A stretch of DNA of 64,000 nucleotides from Dyella solisilvae (GTDB lineage Bacteria > Pseudomonadota > Gammaproteobacteria > Xanthomonadales > Rhodanobacteraceae). Numbering within the stretch: position 1 is the stretch's first letter; each line of letters opens with the position of its first letter. Of the stretch, positions 1 through 9,537 are shown piece after piece. The stretch lies in contig NZ_QQSY01000004.1 of NCBI RefSeq assembly GCF_003351225.1, positions 1 through 64,000 of the forward strand. The letters are read 5' to 3'. Under the pieces are notes generated by a model. The model made no database searches. It was not told the DNA's origin and worked only from the letters and a program-made list of their open reading frames with translations. The translations under genes were made by a program, and so were the position numbers.

Positions 1-211
1 TGTGCAGTCGACACGGACGCCAGAGCTAGGGGATGCTTGGCAAAGGGGAGGAGTCCATATACGGACCTAAACGGGAACAGATTCGTGTCGATCGATCACG
101 AGGAAGCGGCACACTTGGCACCGCCTTTCTTGTTGGTTGGATGCACGAACCCATGCCGACAGCCGTTCGCTACGTCGGGATTCGCCCCGTCATCCAGGCT
201 ATGGGTGAGCC
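1..211. other. leading intergenic stretch, no gene seen
   Basis: No convincing coding region is seen. Two short overlapping plus-strand frames are open here, but they have no ribosome binding site and run into the antisense of the DUF1254 gene, so I left them out. The next gene ends at its right edge. Confidence 0.5.
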
Positions 212-1750
212 TCACTTCACTTTTTCAATATCGCCGGGCTTCCAAGAGCCATCAATGGCAGCTTGCTGCGGCAGGTACAGGCGAAGAATGACGAAATAGC
301 CTTGGCCGGGTACGGTCGCCAGCCAATTGCCTTTGGCATCGGCCGGGGCTTTGGGCCCGAGATACAGGACGGTGCTGCCATCACCCTGTTGCGCCGGCTT
401 ATTGAGCTTGCCCAGCGAAGGGAACGGCTGTCCGTTCTGCACACCCGACGCGTTGGCGGCTTGGTAGAGCGTCACTGACCAGAAGAGATCGGCGGGAATA
501 TTCGGCGGCAGCTTCAATGTGTAGCTGTTCTCACCATTCAACGGACTGCCGGTGGAGTCCGAAAACGCGATCATGTAGTACGCGCCCTTGCCGGGTGTCA
601 TGGACACCATGCCCGGGCTGATCGAGTAATAGTCGGTAAAGAACCAGGCTCGGGCATCCAGGTCCCGGTAGCCGCTGCGCGTCATGAAGTCCAGCCCGAT
701 CGGGGTATTGGGCCAGCGAGCGGTGACGTTGTTGATCGGATTCACCCATTGGCGATCCTTGTAAACATGAAGGTCAGTCTTGCCCTGGGCGGTCTGTGTG
801 CCAATGACACGGCTCGTGTTGTAAGCGGTCTTGGCTGCCGCACTCAGTATGGTTTGCGTGCGCGCGTCCGGCTCAAAGGGCTGGCCTTTGACAATGCCCA
901 AGCCAGCGAGCATGCCAAGCCAGTCGGGGTCAGCAAGGTTGTCGCCCTCGCTATCAACCAGCCACTTCAATTCCTTGAACGCCGCGACATCCGTGCGGGG
1001 GAGCATTTCGTGAGGTTTACCCGAGGCGTCGTGAAACACCATCTTCTTCGCGCTGTCTTTCTTGCCTAGCGGGTAAAGCACGGACTTCTTCAGCACATCA
1101 GTGGCGGGTCCGATGTTGGAGAGGTCCTGATAAAACGAGCGGAGGAAAATGAAAACGTTGTTGGTGCCGGAGCGATAGACGTAATAGCCATCGGGCACAT
1201 TGCCCTTGTACCCGGGCGGCAGGATCAGAAACTTGCCACCCGCTCCGGCGTCAGGCCCTGGAAGGCCAATGTCACCGAAGAATTTTCCGCTGCTCTCGGG
1301 GATGGGCCGCTGCCAGAAGTCCAGCAAGATACCCTGCAGTTTCGGCGGGGCTTCGAAGACAAGCGGGCCCGTGTCAGCCAAGTTGACAAAGACCATGCCA
1401 TAGATCAAATCGGAATTGGGCGTGGTGATCCGGGTCTTTGCGTCAAGGCGCTTTTCCCAGATGGCCATCACGTTGTAACCCGTGCCGAACGCATCGGCGA
1501 ATCCATCGCGCATGCCCACGGTGTTGAGTAGCGGTAGCGCCCAGAGATAAGTCTGGGAAGCGCGCTGAAACAGCAGTTCCTCCTTCAGCGCTTTTGCGGT
1601 ATCCGGGGTCGCGCGGTTGTGATCTTCCGGCAGGTTCGCCAACGCTTCGTAGCGATCCTGTTGGGCGTGGGCCGCGCCGGGGAGCGCGCTGGTGGAAGCG
1701 ACCATGGCGGCCAACAGGGCGGGCGCAACGCTTAGATGCAGGTGCTTCAT
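212..1750 (-). CDS. exported DUF1254/DUF1214 family protein (copy 1)
   Basis: A 512-residue protein with a cleavable signal peptide (hydrophobic stretch at about residues 6-25, ending AAHAQ). The body matches the DUF1254 plus DUF1214 architecture: an N-terminal half with RASQTYLWALPLLN and an FxNLxDTGPLVFEAPP-type segment, a middle LILPPGYKG motif, and a C-terminal beta-rich domain ending near the final 30 residues with GQGYFVILRLY. Members are periplasmic or secreted; their function is unknown. The start at 1750 is chosen because GGAGG lies a few bases upstream and the signal peptide begins there; an in-frame extension upstream looks non-coding. The next gene on the same strand (1983-3440) is a diverged copy. 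An interrupted intergenic-repeat half-site sits between them. Confidence 0.85.
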   Translation of the reverse strand: MKHLHLSVAPALLAAMVASTSALPGAAHAQQDRYEALANLPEDHNRATPDTAKALKEELLFQRASQTYLWALPLLNTVGMRDGFADAFGTGYNVMAIWEKRLDAKTRITTPNSDLIYGMVFVNLADTGPLVFEAPPKLQGILLDFWQRPIPESSGKFFGDIGLPGPDAGAGGKFLILPPGYKGNVPDGYYVYRSGTNNVFIFLRSFYQDLSNIGPATDVLKKSVLYPLGKKDSAKKMVFHDASGKPHEMLPRTDVAAFKELKWLVDSEGDNLADPDWLGMLAGLGIVKGQPFEPDARTQTILSAAAKTAYNTSRVIGTQTAQGKTDLHVYKDRQWVNPINNVTARWPNTPIGLDFMTRSGYRDLDARAWFFTDYYSISPGMVSMTPGKGAYYMIAFSDSTGSPLNGENSYTLKLPPNIPADLFWSVTLYQAANASGVQNGQPFPSLGKLNKPAQQGDGSTVLYLGPKAPADAKGNWLATVPGQGYFVILRLYLPQQAAIDGSWKPGDIEKVK

Positions 1751-1904
1751 GAAGCCTCCAGAGCGAATATGGATTAGTGGCCACCTGGAGATTGAGGCAG
1801 CCACGCGTCGCGCGCATCGGAAAAATGTTGGAGTTTTCTTGCGTAAAGCTACGTTATAGGTCTTAACCAGGAAGGCACTGTTGGCAATGATCGCCTCCGA
1901 CCAA

Positions 1905-1914
1905 TAGCGGACAC
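1905..1914. repeat. half-site of the dispersed GTCCGCT palindromic repeat
   Basis: The sequence AGCGGACACT equals the right arm plus flank of the palindromic repeat at 3551-3575 read on the other strand. It lies between the two DUF1254 genes and looks like a worn remnant of the family. Confidence 0.4.
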
Positions 1915-1982
1915 TGCGAGTAGACAGGCCCGACACCGCGCATGGTCGGGAGACATAGTTGTCTGCCGACCATGCGACTGGC

Positions 1983-3440
1983 TCAGTTCACTTTCTCGAA
2001 ATCCGGCAATGCCCAAGATTTGTCAAAGAAAGCTTGGGTTGGTCCATAGAAACGGAAGTAGGTAAACCAGCCTTTGCCCGGTAAGGTTTGTACCCAGTTC
2101 GCTTCCTTGCCTGCAGGAGCTTTCGGGCCAAAGTAGACATCGATGGAGCCATCGCTGTTCTTCACAAGATCTTCCTTTCGGGATGAAAGATCAGGGCGAC
2201 CTTGTGGCGTCGCGATCATCCGACGGGTGTCTTCGTCGTAGTAAGTCACCGACCAGAACTGTGTCACCGGCGGGTTGGCCGGGACATGCAACTTGTAAGT
2301 GTTGCTGCCGTTGAGCCAGTGGCCATCCTTGTCTTGATAGCTGGCAATGTAACGCTGGCCAAAGCCTGGCGTTGTTGTCAGCATGCCGCGTGAAATGACG
2401 ACAGCCTCGTAGAACCAGGCCGCGCGCTCGTCGAGTTGGTCGTAATTAGGCGCCCTCTGGTCGGTCGATACAACCAGCGCGTGCTTCCAGTGCGTCCCAT
2501 TCCAGAACGGCGGCTCGACACGTTTGTCGGATGTGTTGGCCTTGGCCATGGCTTCACCCACGATCACGCCATCTTCGAGAATCTTCTTCTGTCGCGCATC
2601 GGGGTTGAAGGGCTTGCCCTTCTCGATGCCAAGGAACCGAAGTTGCGCAACAATCAGCCGATCACGCTCGTCGATGGGCTCACGCTGGATCACTTCGTTC
2701 AGGCTGTCCCAATAGGCCATTCCGCGCGGCGCCGCCTGGCTCCACGGCTTGTCGCCGGCAGGGCGAACCGGCATCGGCGTACCGGCGCCTTGGGGAGACC
2801 ACGTATACGTCTTGATGAGGGGAACGAGGGTGGCGATTTCCTTCTGCTTGTCCGGGCCAAGTAGGCGAACGCCTGCGAGGACGTCGCGGCTGGTGGACTG
2901 CACGACGAAATAGCCTTTGGCGTCGACCTTGCCCTTGTAGCCAGGCGGCAAGATAAGATATTTGCCTCCCTTGCCCTTGTCGGGGCCGACGACGCCGAGA
3001 TCTGAAAGGACACGCTGCCAGTCGTCGAGAATCATGCCCGCCATGAGACCCGGTGGCAGATCCACCACGATCGGACCGCTCTCCTGCAGATCAATGAACG
3101 TGGCGATGTATGGCGTCGTGAAGTTCGGCGTCAGGATCCCAAGCTTTTCCTTGAAATCCAGATAGGAAAGCATCTCGCCGTTCTTTCCGCCGAAGACGTT
3201 GTAGTGCGCCCTTCGCCATTCGTTGAGACCGACCGCGGGTATGCCCCAGATGTATGTCTGGCAGGCACGCTGAAAGTCCATCGTGTCGTAGAGCTTTTGG
3301 ACGGTTTCGTGCGTTGGATAGCCACCGTTTTCGAAGGTGAGCTTGCCGATCGGCGTATCAATCGTCTCGTCTTTGTCGGCGGCCACAGCAACGGCAGGTG
3401 TGATGGCAGCAATCATGAGCGCAGCGGACAAGAGTTTCAT
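1983..3440 (-). CDS. exported DUF1254/DUF1214 family protein (copy 2)
   Basis: A 485-residue protein starting MKLLSAALMIAA with a signal peptide ending at about residue 20 (AVAA). It shares with the downstream copy the FQRACQTYIWGIPAVG segment, GPIVVDLPPG, LILPPGYKG, the aromatic AAWFYEAVVISRGM segment and the C-terminal GKGWFTYFRFYGP ending, so both are DUF1254/DUF1214 proteins of the cell envelope with no known reaction. A GGAGG motif precedes the ATG at 3440. The two genes lie head to tail, with about 230 bases between them, and are probably an old tandem duplication, since they differ throughout. Confidence 0.87.
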   Translation of the reverse strand: MKLLSAALMIAAITPAVAVAADKDETIDTPIGKLTFENGGYPTHETVQKLYDTMDFQRACQTYIWGIPAVGLNEWRRAHYNVFGGKNGEMLSYLDFKEKLGILTPNFTTPYIATFIDLQESGPIVVDLPPGLMAGMILDDWQRVLSDLGVVGPDKGKGGKYLILPPGYKGKVDAKGYFVVQSTSRDVLAGVRLLGPDKQKEIATLVPLIKTYTWSPQGAGTPMPVRPAGDKPWSQAAPRGMAYWDSLNEVIQREPIDERDRLIVAQLRFLGIEKGKPFNPDARQKKILEDGVIVGEAMAKANTSDKRVEPPFWNGTHWKHALVVSTDQRAPNYDQLDERAAWFYEAVVISRGMLTTTPGFGQRYIASYQDKDGHWLNGSNTYKLHVPANPPVTQFWSVTYYDEDTRRMIATPQGRPDLSSRKEDLVKNSDGSIDVYFGPKAPAGKEANWVQTLPGKGWFTYFRFYGPTQAFFDKSWALPDFEKVN

Positions 3441-3550
3441 GGAACCTCCGACTCAGATGAGAAGACGCGCCAACAGATATCAGCACACCCGTAGGTACGC
3501 GGCTTCGGTGGAACTTCGGGATTCACTTAGGTAAAACTACCTAGCAGCAG

Positions 3551-3575
3551 TGTCCGCTTCCGACCCGGAGCGGAC
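3551..3575. repeat. imperfect palindromic intergenic repeat, most complete copy
   Basis: Arms GTCCGCT (3552-3558) and AGCGGAC (3569-3575) form a perfect inverted repeat around a 10-base centre TCCGACCCGG. Partial or degenerate copies of the same unit are seen at 1905, 3996, 4506, 28790 and 29534, all outside confident genes. It could be a REP-like or MITE-like element. Confidence 0.55.
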
Positions 3576-3642
3576 CCTCGACAAGGGGGCGCTGGCCGTA
3601 TCCAATGCGGGCGCTGGCTCAATCAAAAGGAAGGGGAATCAG

Positions 3643-3987
3643 ATGCAGTGCTATGTTCACGGCGATGCAGCGGCCGTCGGCGTCTGCAAGTGTTGCGCTA
3701 AGGGTGTTTGCAAGAATTGTGGAATGCCGGTCACAAACGGCTTGGCGTGCTCTGAAGTCTGCAAGCCGACGGCGGAGGCGTTGTCCCAGCTTCAATTGAC
3801 GTCGCTGAAAAACGCGAACATCTACAAAGCGCAGCGAAGCGTTCAACCCATCATGGCGGTTGGCCTTGCCGCAATGGGCGTGTCAATTCTCTACTCCGAT
3901 GCACGGTCATTGATGGGATGGGTCGCGCTCGTTCTGGGCGGACTTTTGGCTCTGTCTTTGGTCGTCGCGTCGAGGCGAAAACAATAG
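3643..3987 (+). CDS. small Cys-rich (B-box-like zinc finger) membrane protein
   Basis: A 114-residue protein. The first 45 residues hold a Cys/His pattern (CYVHGD, VCKCC, CKNCG, CSEVC) like a B-box or short zinc-ribbon, and the C-terminal half has two hydrophobic segments (about residues 67-83 and 88-107), the second followed by basic residues. The domain order, a zinc-binding head with a two-helix membrane tail, is seen in uncharacterised bacterial proteins. The ATG at 3643 is preferred over an upstream in-frame GTG because AAGGGG precedes it and because the GTG lies inside the palindromic repeat. Its function is not recognised. Confidence 0.65.
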   Translation: MQCYVHGDAAAVGVCKCCAKGVCKNCGMPVTNGLACSEVCKPTAEALSQLQLTSLKNANIYKAQRSVQPIMAVGLAAMGVSILYSDARSLMGWVALVLGGLLALSLVVASRRKQ

Positions 3988-3995
3988 GCCTGAGC

Positions 3996-4011
3996 GTCCG
4001 CTTCCGACCCG
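3996..4011. repeat. left half of the dispersed GTCCGCT repeat
   Basis: GTCCGCTTCCGACCCG is identical to the left arm and centre of the copy at 3551. The right arm is missing. It lies just after the stop of the Cys-rich membrane protein. Confidence 0.5.
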
Positions 4012-4045
4012 ATATAGGTATTCCGCCCCGTTCTCAGTGACCATG

Positions 4046-4402
4046 TCACGGCGGCCAGGTAGCTGGTCGCGAGGGCGGGACTTGCACCGGCAACTGGAAC
4101 GGCAGCCTTGCGTCGAAAGCGGTGCTTAGCGCATCTGCAGAAAGTCCGCCCTCTGGGATAGTCCCTCCCGGGAAGTCGTCGATGACCATCTCCCCTTTCT
4201 TTCCCGCATCCATCACGAGCTCGTAGGCCCGGAGAATGGAGCTCTTTCCTGTGTTGTTAGCACCGACCAGGACCACTATGTCGTCCAGTTCAATCTCCAC
4301 CGGCTGCTTACCAATTGCACGAAAGTTTCGAATAGTGAGTTTGTGCATCCGTGCACGAGGCGCGACCGCATCGTCGGCTGCTGCCGGCTTCTTAGGTGCC
4401 AT
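4046..4402 (-). pseudogene. truncated AAA/OLD-type ATPase fragment
   Basis: The 118 residues begin with a Lys/Ala-rich leader and then MHKLTIRNFRAIG, a beta strand typical of SMC-like/OLD-family ATPases, followed by a Walker A motif in VLVGANNTGKSS. The similarity fades after about residue 80 and the frame ends in low-complexity Pro-rich sequence. The signature motif, Walker B and, if it was an OLD nuclease, the Toprim domain are all absent, so this is only the N-terminal ATP-binding part of a protein normally 400-700 residues long. AGGGGA precedes the ATG at 4402. It is flanked on both sides by copies of the intergenic repeat, which may mark the deletion. Confidence 0.6.
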
Positions 4403-4505
4403 GACTTTCCCCTGTTCCTCTCGGAAACCGATGTCGATGTTCGTTGGGCATTCGCCCAATGTCTGTCAGAGAATGCCTACAACTGCCTATCTTTTAATGG
4501 GCTGA

Positions 4506-4529
4506 GTCCGCTTCGAGCCGAAAGCGAAC
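4506..4529. repeat. degenerate copy of the GTCCGCT palindromic repeat
   Basis: Left arm GTCCGCTTCGAG and right arm AAAGCGAAC follow the pattern of the 3551 copy with several substitutions. It lies upstream of the AAA ATPase fragment. Confidence 0.4.
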
Positions 4530-4571
4530 GCGGTACTTAACTGCGCGCATCACCAGGAAGCGGCACTGCGG

Positions 4572-5797
4572 CTATGTGTTCATTAGAACGCAAAGCAGAG
4601 ATGTAATTACGCACCACGCAACCGCTAGGAGCGGTGGCCACTTGGCCGCAACCAGCCCGACAAAAGCAACCAACGCGATGGCGAAATCCTTGCTCCCATG
4701 AATGGCGCTGACCCATACCGGATCATAAAGAGCAAAGGCTAAAAGGCCGACCACTGCCGCGTTGACGCCGGCTAACATCCGACCCGCCCGGGTGCGAGCA
4801 GCCAGTGCCCGCCAGAACGGCAATGCGCCGGACACCATAAGCAGCCCCGGCAGAAAGATGGCGAGCAGGCTCACCGTGGCACCCAGCGCCCCACCTTGTC
4901 CGCCGTGCAGCTCTCCGCCGAGGTAAGCCGCCAGCGTGAACATGGGGCCCGGAACGGCCTGGGCAGCTCCGTAGCCCGCTAGGAAGCGGTCGGCGCTGAT
5001 CCAGCCTGGATCCACTACGGCCTGCTTCAACAAGGGAAGCACTACGTGGCCACCGCCAAAAACCAGGGCGCCGGTGCGATAGAAGGCGCTGGCGACCTGA
5101 CCCAGCGGTGGCATGAAGGGGGTGGCGAGGAGCGAGATCGCCAGGAGTGCAATGTAGGCGACGAGAAAACCCGCGCCAGTGCGGGGCCCATAATGCAGGC
5201 CGAACGTCTCCCCGACCTTTGCCTCGACCTGGCGACAAGCCCAGGGGCCGAGCGCCGCGCCGCCGGCTACCAACAGCAATTGCATCCAAGCGCTTTGGCT
5301 GAGAGCAATGACGCCCACGTGGCTGCAGCCATGAGGGCGCGTGGTCGGTCCGGACAGAGCGTACGGGCCATACCCAGCACGCCCTGGGCGACCACCGCCA
5401 CGGCGACCAGTTTGAGGCCATGGATTACTGCCTGACCCCACGGGCCAGCCAAGCGAGCGCTCGCCTCCGCAAAGGCGAACATCAACAGCGCCGAGGGCAG
5501 CGTGAAGCAAATAAAGGCCGCGAGAGCCCCCAACCAACCGGCCCGCAGCAGACCGATTGAGAAACCCAGCTGGCTGCTCGCCGGCCCGGGCAGGAACTGG
5601 CACAGGGCAAACAGCTGCCCGAAGTGTTGCTCATCCACCCAGCGTCGCCGCTCCACAAACTCCCGATGGAAATAGCCGATGTGCGCGATCGGGCCACCGA
5701 AGGAGGTCAATCCCAAGCGTAGAAATACGCGCGCCACTTCAAGGGCGTGGCCAGACGGATTGCGTGTGGTTGGAGCGTCCATCGTCGAAAGGTTCAT
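4572..5797 (-). pseudogene. chrA: chromate transporter ChrA, disrupted by one frameshift
   Basis: Two frames together give a complete ChrA-type CHR transporter of about 408 residues that would export chromate across the inner membrane. The first frame runs from ATG 5797 with the family signatures FLRLGLTSFGGPIAHIGYFHREFVERRRWV and FLPGPASSQLG; the second frame supplies the second CHR half (GALVFGGGHVVLPLL, AAQAVPGPMFTLAAYLGG) to the stop at 4572. The break falls at the CCC run 5314-5316: one more C on this strand would restore a continuous T-W-G-V-I-A-L-S reading. The first frame alone stops near 5267. ATG 5797 overlaps the stop of the multicopper oxidase as ATGA, so the two were translationally coupled. 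It could be a true mutation or a homopolymer sequencing error. Confidence 0.85.
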
Positions 5798-7272
5798 GTG
5801 CAATCGAACAGCGCCATGAAACCGAAGTCCATGTGCAGTTGCATGTGGCAATGAAACAGTGACAGACCTCGCTGATCGGCGACGAAGTCCACCTCCATGG
5901 TTTGGTAGCCACCCAGCATCGCGACATCCTTGATGACGCCGCTGGCTGGCTGACCCGCGATGCGGGTGATCTCGAAGCTGTGGCGATGCAGGTGCATCGG
6001 GTGGATATCGTCGCTGGCGTTGTGCATGCGGAGCCGATAGCGCCGACCGTGGTGCAGTTGGAACATAGGTTTCATTGCCTTCATGTCGAAGGCAGCATCG
6101 TTGATCGTCCACCTGTTGAAGCCGCCGAGGGCAGCATTCTGCTTGGCGAACGTCATTTCTATGATCTCGTCGGGCTCCGGCGGACGGGCATCGGGTTTGG
6201 CGAATCGCCGGTAGTCCCAGCCAAAGGGTTTCGGCTTCTCCCAACGGGGCTTGCCATGCTGGCCGGCATACTCGACGACGACGCCCATGCCATTCTCGCG
6301 ATCATCGTCGGCCAGGTCACCCATCACCCAGACACCCGGGTGCTTCATCTCAACGATGGCGCTGATGCGCTCTGCGGTACCCAGCCACAGCACCGGGACT
6401 TCGGTGGGATGTGGCACAGGATTGCCATCCAACGCGATCACCTTGAAGGTGTGACCGGGCAAGGCAAGGCTGCGGATCTCGGTGGCACTGCCGTTGATGA
6501 CGTGGAACATCACGCGCTCGTCGGCCTTTACGCGGATCGGCTCACCGTGGCCCAGCATGCGGCCGTTGATGGCAAATGACTGATAGCCCACTTCATAGCC
6601 GTGAGCGGCGCCTTCGGCCAGCGAATGCCTCATGGCGGACTCGCCGCGCTCTTCTAGGGCAGGATCCCGGGCGCCCGGCTGCAGAAAGTCCATGGCCATG
6701 TCGCCACCCTTGCTGAAAAAAGGGTCGAACTCCTTGAGTACCAGGAACACTTCGCGATCAAAGGCACCGGGCTCCTGTCGCGGCTCGATGTAGATGGCGC
6801 CCACCTGACCGTTGTATTGGCCCAGAGAAAGGTCGCTGCCGGCCACCACATGGGTGTGATAGAAGCGCAACCCTGCCGGTCCCGGGGTGAACGATAAGCG
6901 CCTCATGCCGAACGGTGGAATGAAGGGGGTGCCTTCTTCCGCTGCGCCATCGACGTCGACAGGCACGGTGAGTCCATGCAGATGAAGTTGTTCAGGCACG
7001 TCTGTGTCGTTGTAGACGTCCACCACGACGGCTTTACCTTCTTTGAGGCGAAGGAGCGGCCCGGGGAACTGGCCGTTATAAGTTGTCGTGGAGACGATGC
7101 GGTTGGGCGCTAGCTCGACCAAACTCCTACCAATTCTGATGGTGTGGTCAGGCTGGGCCGGTAGCGGCGGAGTCGACGCGGGATCCAGCATGGCAAACGC
7201 TCGCGTCGAGGGAAAGACAGTTCCGCCCAGCACTCCCAATCCGCTTAATTGCAGGAAATCTCGCCGCTTCAT
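5794..7272 (-). CDS. Tat-exported multicopper oxidase
   Basis: A 492-residue protein starting MKRRDFLQLSGLGVLGG, a twin-arginine-type leader. Three cupredoxin domains carry all four copper-ligand motifs: HLHG (about 97-100), YHTH (138-141), HPMHLHRHS (about 435) and HCHMQLHMDFGFM (about 474), giving the type 1 and trinuclear sites of a laccase/CopA/CueO-like enzyme that oxidises Cu(I) or phenolic substrates in the periplasm. Its stop overlaps the chrA start by the ATGA pattern, pointing to a small metal-resistance operon. The upstream inverted repeat at 7333-7356 is a possible operator. The exact substrate cannot be told from sequence. Confidence 0.93.
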   Translation of the reverse strand: MKRRDFLQLSGLGVLGGTVFPSTRAFAMLDPASTPPLPAQPDHTIRIGRSLVELAPNRIVSTTTYNGQFPGPLLRLKEGKAVVVDVYNDTDVPEQLHLHGLTVPVDVDGAAEEGTPFIPPFGMRRLSFTPGPAGLRFYHTHVVAGSDLSLGQYNGQVGAIYIEPRQEPGAFDREVFLVLKEFDPFFSKGGDMAMDFLQPGARDPALEERGESAMRHSLAEGAAHGYEVGYQSFAINGRMLGHGEPIRVKADERVMFHVINGSATEIRSLALPGHTFKVIALDGNPVPHPTEVPVLWLGTAERISAIVEMKHPGVWVMGDLADDDRENGMGVVVEYAGQHGKPRWEKPKPFGWDYRRFAKPDARPPEPDEIIEMTFAKQNAALGGFNRWTINDAAFDMKAMKPMFQLHHGRRYRLRMHNASDDIHPMHLHRHSFEITRIAGQPASGVIKDVAMLGGYQTMEVDFVADQRGLSLFHCHMQLHMDFGFMALFDCT

Positions 7273-7332
7273 GGTTGGACACCGGCTTGATGGACAAGAA
7301 AGGGGTACTTTGAACGACCACTACGCAGGGAG

Positions 7333-7356
7333 GTTTGCCCAGCGTGCCTGGCAAAC
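7333..7356. promoter_or_regulatory. inverted repeat upstream of the multicopper oxidase
   Basis: GTTTGCC (7333-7339) and GGCAAAC (7350-7356) are perfect inverted arms separated by ten bases, about 60 bases upstream of the oxidase start. The size and spacing fit a dimeric-regulator operator; a plain hairpin is an equal possibility. Confidence 0.3.
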
Positions 7357-7541
7357 TACTCGAAGTCTGTTAGGTAATGTTCGCATTGACCCGGGAGCGA
7401 ATCTGGGGAAATGCGCCAAGGCAGCGACAGTCGGCTAGGTTACGCGAAGCTTTCGTCGCAGATTCCTGTCTCACCCTATCCTTCGTATAGCTTGTGATGC
7501 TTATCACGTCACAAGCAAACTCTCTCGCGAAGAGAGGGCGT

Positions 7542-7919
7542 ATGCAGACCGACCGAACTCATGCGGTTACACAGGAGCTGATGGTGGCCCGTACCTGCGC
7601 GGAACTTGCCCAAGAGGCGGAGGCCAAAGGCAGCTTTCCAAGACATTTGGCCGCTTCTTTAGCGGGTGCCGCCAGCGATGCCGCGGCAAGCCTAAAGGTA
7701 TTTCTCTCGAGTACTCGCGCAGATACGATGCCCCCTGATTTGGTGCACCGGTCCTTTCAAGCCCACTCGGATCTGGCAGCGATCGCCCAGTTCGCCGGGC
7801 TCGTGCTGACCTACACATCGACGCCGCGCGATGCCGCTTACCTTTCCAAGATAGTGCGTCACACGGCCAACCATGCCGTTGAGTGCCTCAACCACGTGGA
7901 AGAGGCGATCTATCGTTAA
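7542..7919 (+). CDS. small all-helical protein, unknown family (paralogue of 26046-26417)
   Basis: A 125-residue soluble protein predicted to be nearly all helix, with Ala-rich amphipathic stretches. No motif is recognised. Its last 85 residues line up by pattern with the protein at 26046-26417: a helix of Ala/Ser/Thr, then LPP/LPA, a helix with DLAAIAQFAGLVLTY in this protein and DLETLASLAALVMTH in the other, then a helix with YLSKIVRHTANHAVECLNHVEEA here and YLAHAIRCTAEKSVNNLMRAAW there. It may be a four-helix-bundle metal or cofactor binding protein given the redox genes around it, but that is a guess. GAGAGGG precedes the ATG at 7542, which is preferred to an upstream in-frame ATG at 7494. 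Confidence 0.7.
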   Translation: MQTDRTHAVTQELMVARTCAELAQEAEAKGSFPRHLAASLAGAASDAAASLKVFLSSTRADTMPPDLVHRSFQAHSDLAAIAQFAGLVLTYTSTPRDAAYLSKIVRHTANHAVECLNHVEEAIYR

Positions 7920-8144
7920 GTGGGACTGCTCATATATCCATTAAACGCGCGTGGGATCGAAAGCAGACACCATAGAGCTGTCCTCGCTGCTCAAAATGCC
8001 AGTGGCTGAGACGTTTCACCGCAGGCGAAATTGACGCCCCACATCATCCCCTCGCTCGGTCACCGTCATATAGTGAACCTGTAGCGGCAAGTCTTGCACT
8101 TCCGTTGGGGGTACGGGCGCCGCAGCTCTTCACAGGAGATGGTC

Positions 8145-9536
8145 ATGCGACGCTCGGTCGGAAACCTGTGGATGTTTGCCGTCTGGATTGGCATGGCCTG
8201 GATGGCCTTGGTGTCGCCATCTCTGGCGGTGCCCGCCTACGCGAGGCAGACGGGACAAGCTTGCGTGGCCTGCCACGTGAGTTTTCCCGAACTGACGCCC
8301 TACGGGCGAAGGTTCAAGCTCAGTGGCTACACCATAGGCAAACGCCAAGATCTGCCGTTGGCGGTGATGGCACAGATGGGCTACACCGATGTGCGCAACA
8401 ACAAGGACGACCAGGGCCAGCCCATTGTCCCCAAGACCGACCAGATCATCGGGTCGGCGGCCAGCCTGTTCGTCGCCGGCAAGATCAATGACCACATCGG
8501 TGGCTGGATCCAGTGGACCTACAACAACCTGTTCGTGAACAGCAACGGCCAGACGAAGGGCCATAGCGGCATCGACAACACCGATCTGCGCGTCACCGGA
8601 AGCTCGGCCGACGCCGACAGCACCGAACTTCGGTGGCTGTATGGCCTGACCGTCAATAACAACCCCACCTTGCAAGACGTGTGGAATAGCACGCCAGCGA
8701 TGGGTTTTCCATTCACGCTTCCGCCCAACGGCATCTCCCAGATTGCGACGACGCTCATCGACGGCAAGCTGGCGCAGCAGGTGGCGGGCGTGGGCGGTTA
8801 TGTGTTCTGGAACCAGCAGGTCTACGTGGAACTGTCCGGTTACCAGGCAGCCGACGGCTTCTTCTCGGTGCTGCGCAGGGGGCAACTGACCGATGAGCCC
8901 GGCGGTGTCAAGCGGCTGGACGGGTTCAATCCCTACTGGCGCGTCGCCTACAACCGCGAATGGGGCGCCAACTCGCTGATGGTGGGCACCTTCGGCGCGA
9001 TCTTCCATGTGTACCCCGACAACACCATGCCGTTCACACCAACGGATCGTTTCCGCGACATCGCGTTTGACGCGCAGTGGCAGAACATCGGAGACCCCAA
9101 TACATACACCATGCAATTCACGCACATCATTGAATCGCAGGACTATCGGGCGAGCTATCCCGCCACGCTGGAGGGGACGCCGATCGGTGTGGGCCCGACA
9201 CCTGCCAATCATGGCGACACGCTGGTGACCGACAAGCTCAAGTTCACGTATTACTACGAGCGCAAGTACGGCGGCACGCTTCAGGTGAATCGTACGCATG
9301 GTTCCACCGACACCGGCCTGTACGCGCCCGGCTCGGTCACTGGAAGCCTCAACGGAAAGCCAGACACCACGTTCTTTGTGGCCGAGCTGGACTATCTTCC
9401 CATCCAGAACGTGCGCCTGATGTTGCAGTACTACGATTTCGTCAAATTCAACGGCGCCGGGAGCAACTACGATGGCTCAGGTCGAAACGCACACGACAAC
9501 AACACGCTGTTCGCCAATGTCTGGGTGGCGTTCTGA
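8145..9536 (+). CDS. outer-membrane beta-barrel protein with an N-terminal c-type haem motif
   Basis: A 463-residue exported protein. After a signal peptide (ending near residue 30) comes one CVACH haem-binding motif at residues 40-44 followed by the conserved FPELTPYGRRFKLSGY segment, then about 400 residues of alternating aromatic strands ending in Phe (NVWVAF), the usual mark of an outer-membrane barrel. The layout suggests a porin-like barrel with a covalently bound haem at its periplasmic mouth, perhaps working with the dihaem cytochrome whose ATG follows one base after this stop. CACAGGAG precedes ATG 8145, which decides against the ATG at 8139 and the longer frame from 8094. Confidence 0.85.
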   Translation: MRRSVGNLWMFAVWIGMAWMALVSPSLAVPAYARQTGQACVACHVSFPELTPYGRRFKLSGYTIGKRQDLPLAVMAQMGYTDVRNNKDDQGQPIVPKTDQIIGSAASLFVAGKINDHIGGWIQWTYNNLFVNSNGQTKGHSGIDNTDLRVTGSSADADSTELRWLYGLTVNNNPTLQDVWNSTPAMGFPFTLPPNGISQIATTLIDGKLAQQVAGVGGYVFWNQQVYVELSGYQAADGFFSVLRRGQLTDEPGGVKRLDGFNPYWRVAYNREWGANSLMVGTFGAIFHVYPDNTMPFTPTDRFRDIAFDAQWQNIGDPNTYTMQFTHIIESQDYRASYPATLEGTPIGVGPTPANHGDTLVTDKLKFTYYYERKYGGTLQVNRTHGSTDTGLYAPGSVTGSLNGKPDTTFFVAELDYLPIQNVRLMLQYYDFVKFNGAGSNYDGSGRNAHDNNTLFANVWVAF

Positions 9537-9537
9537 C

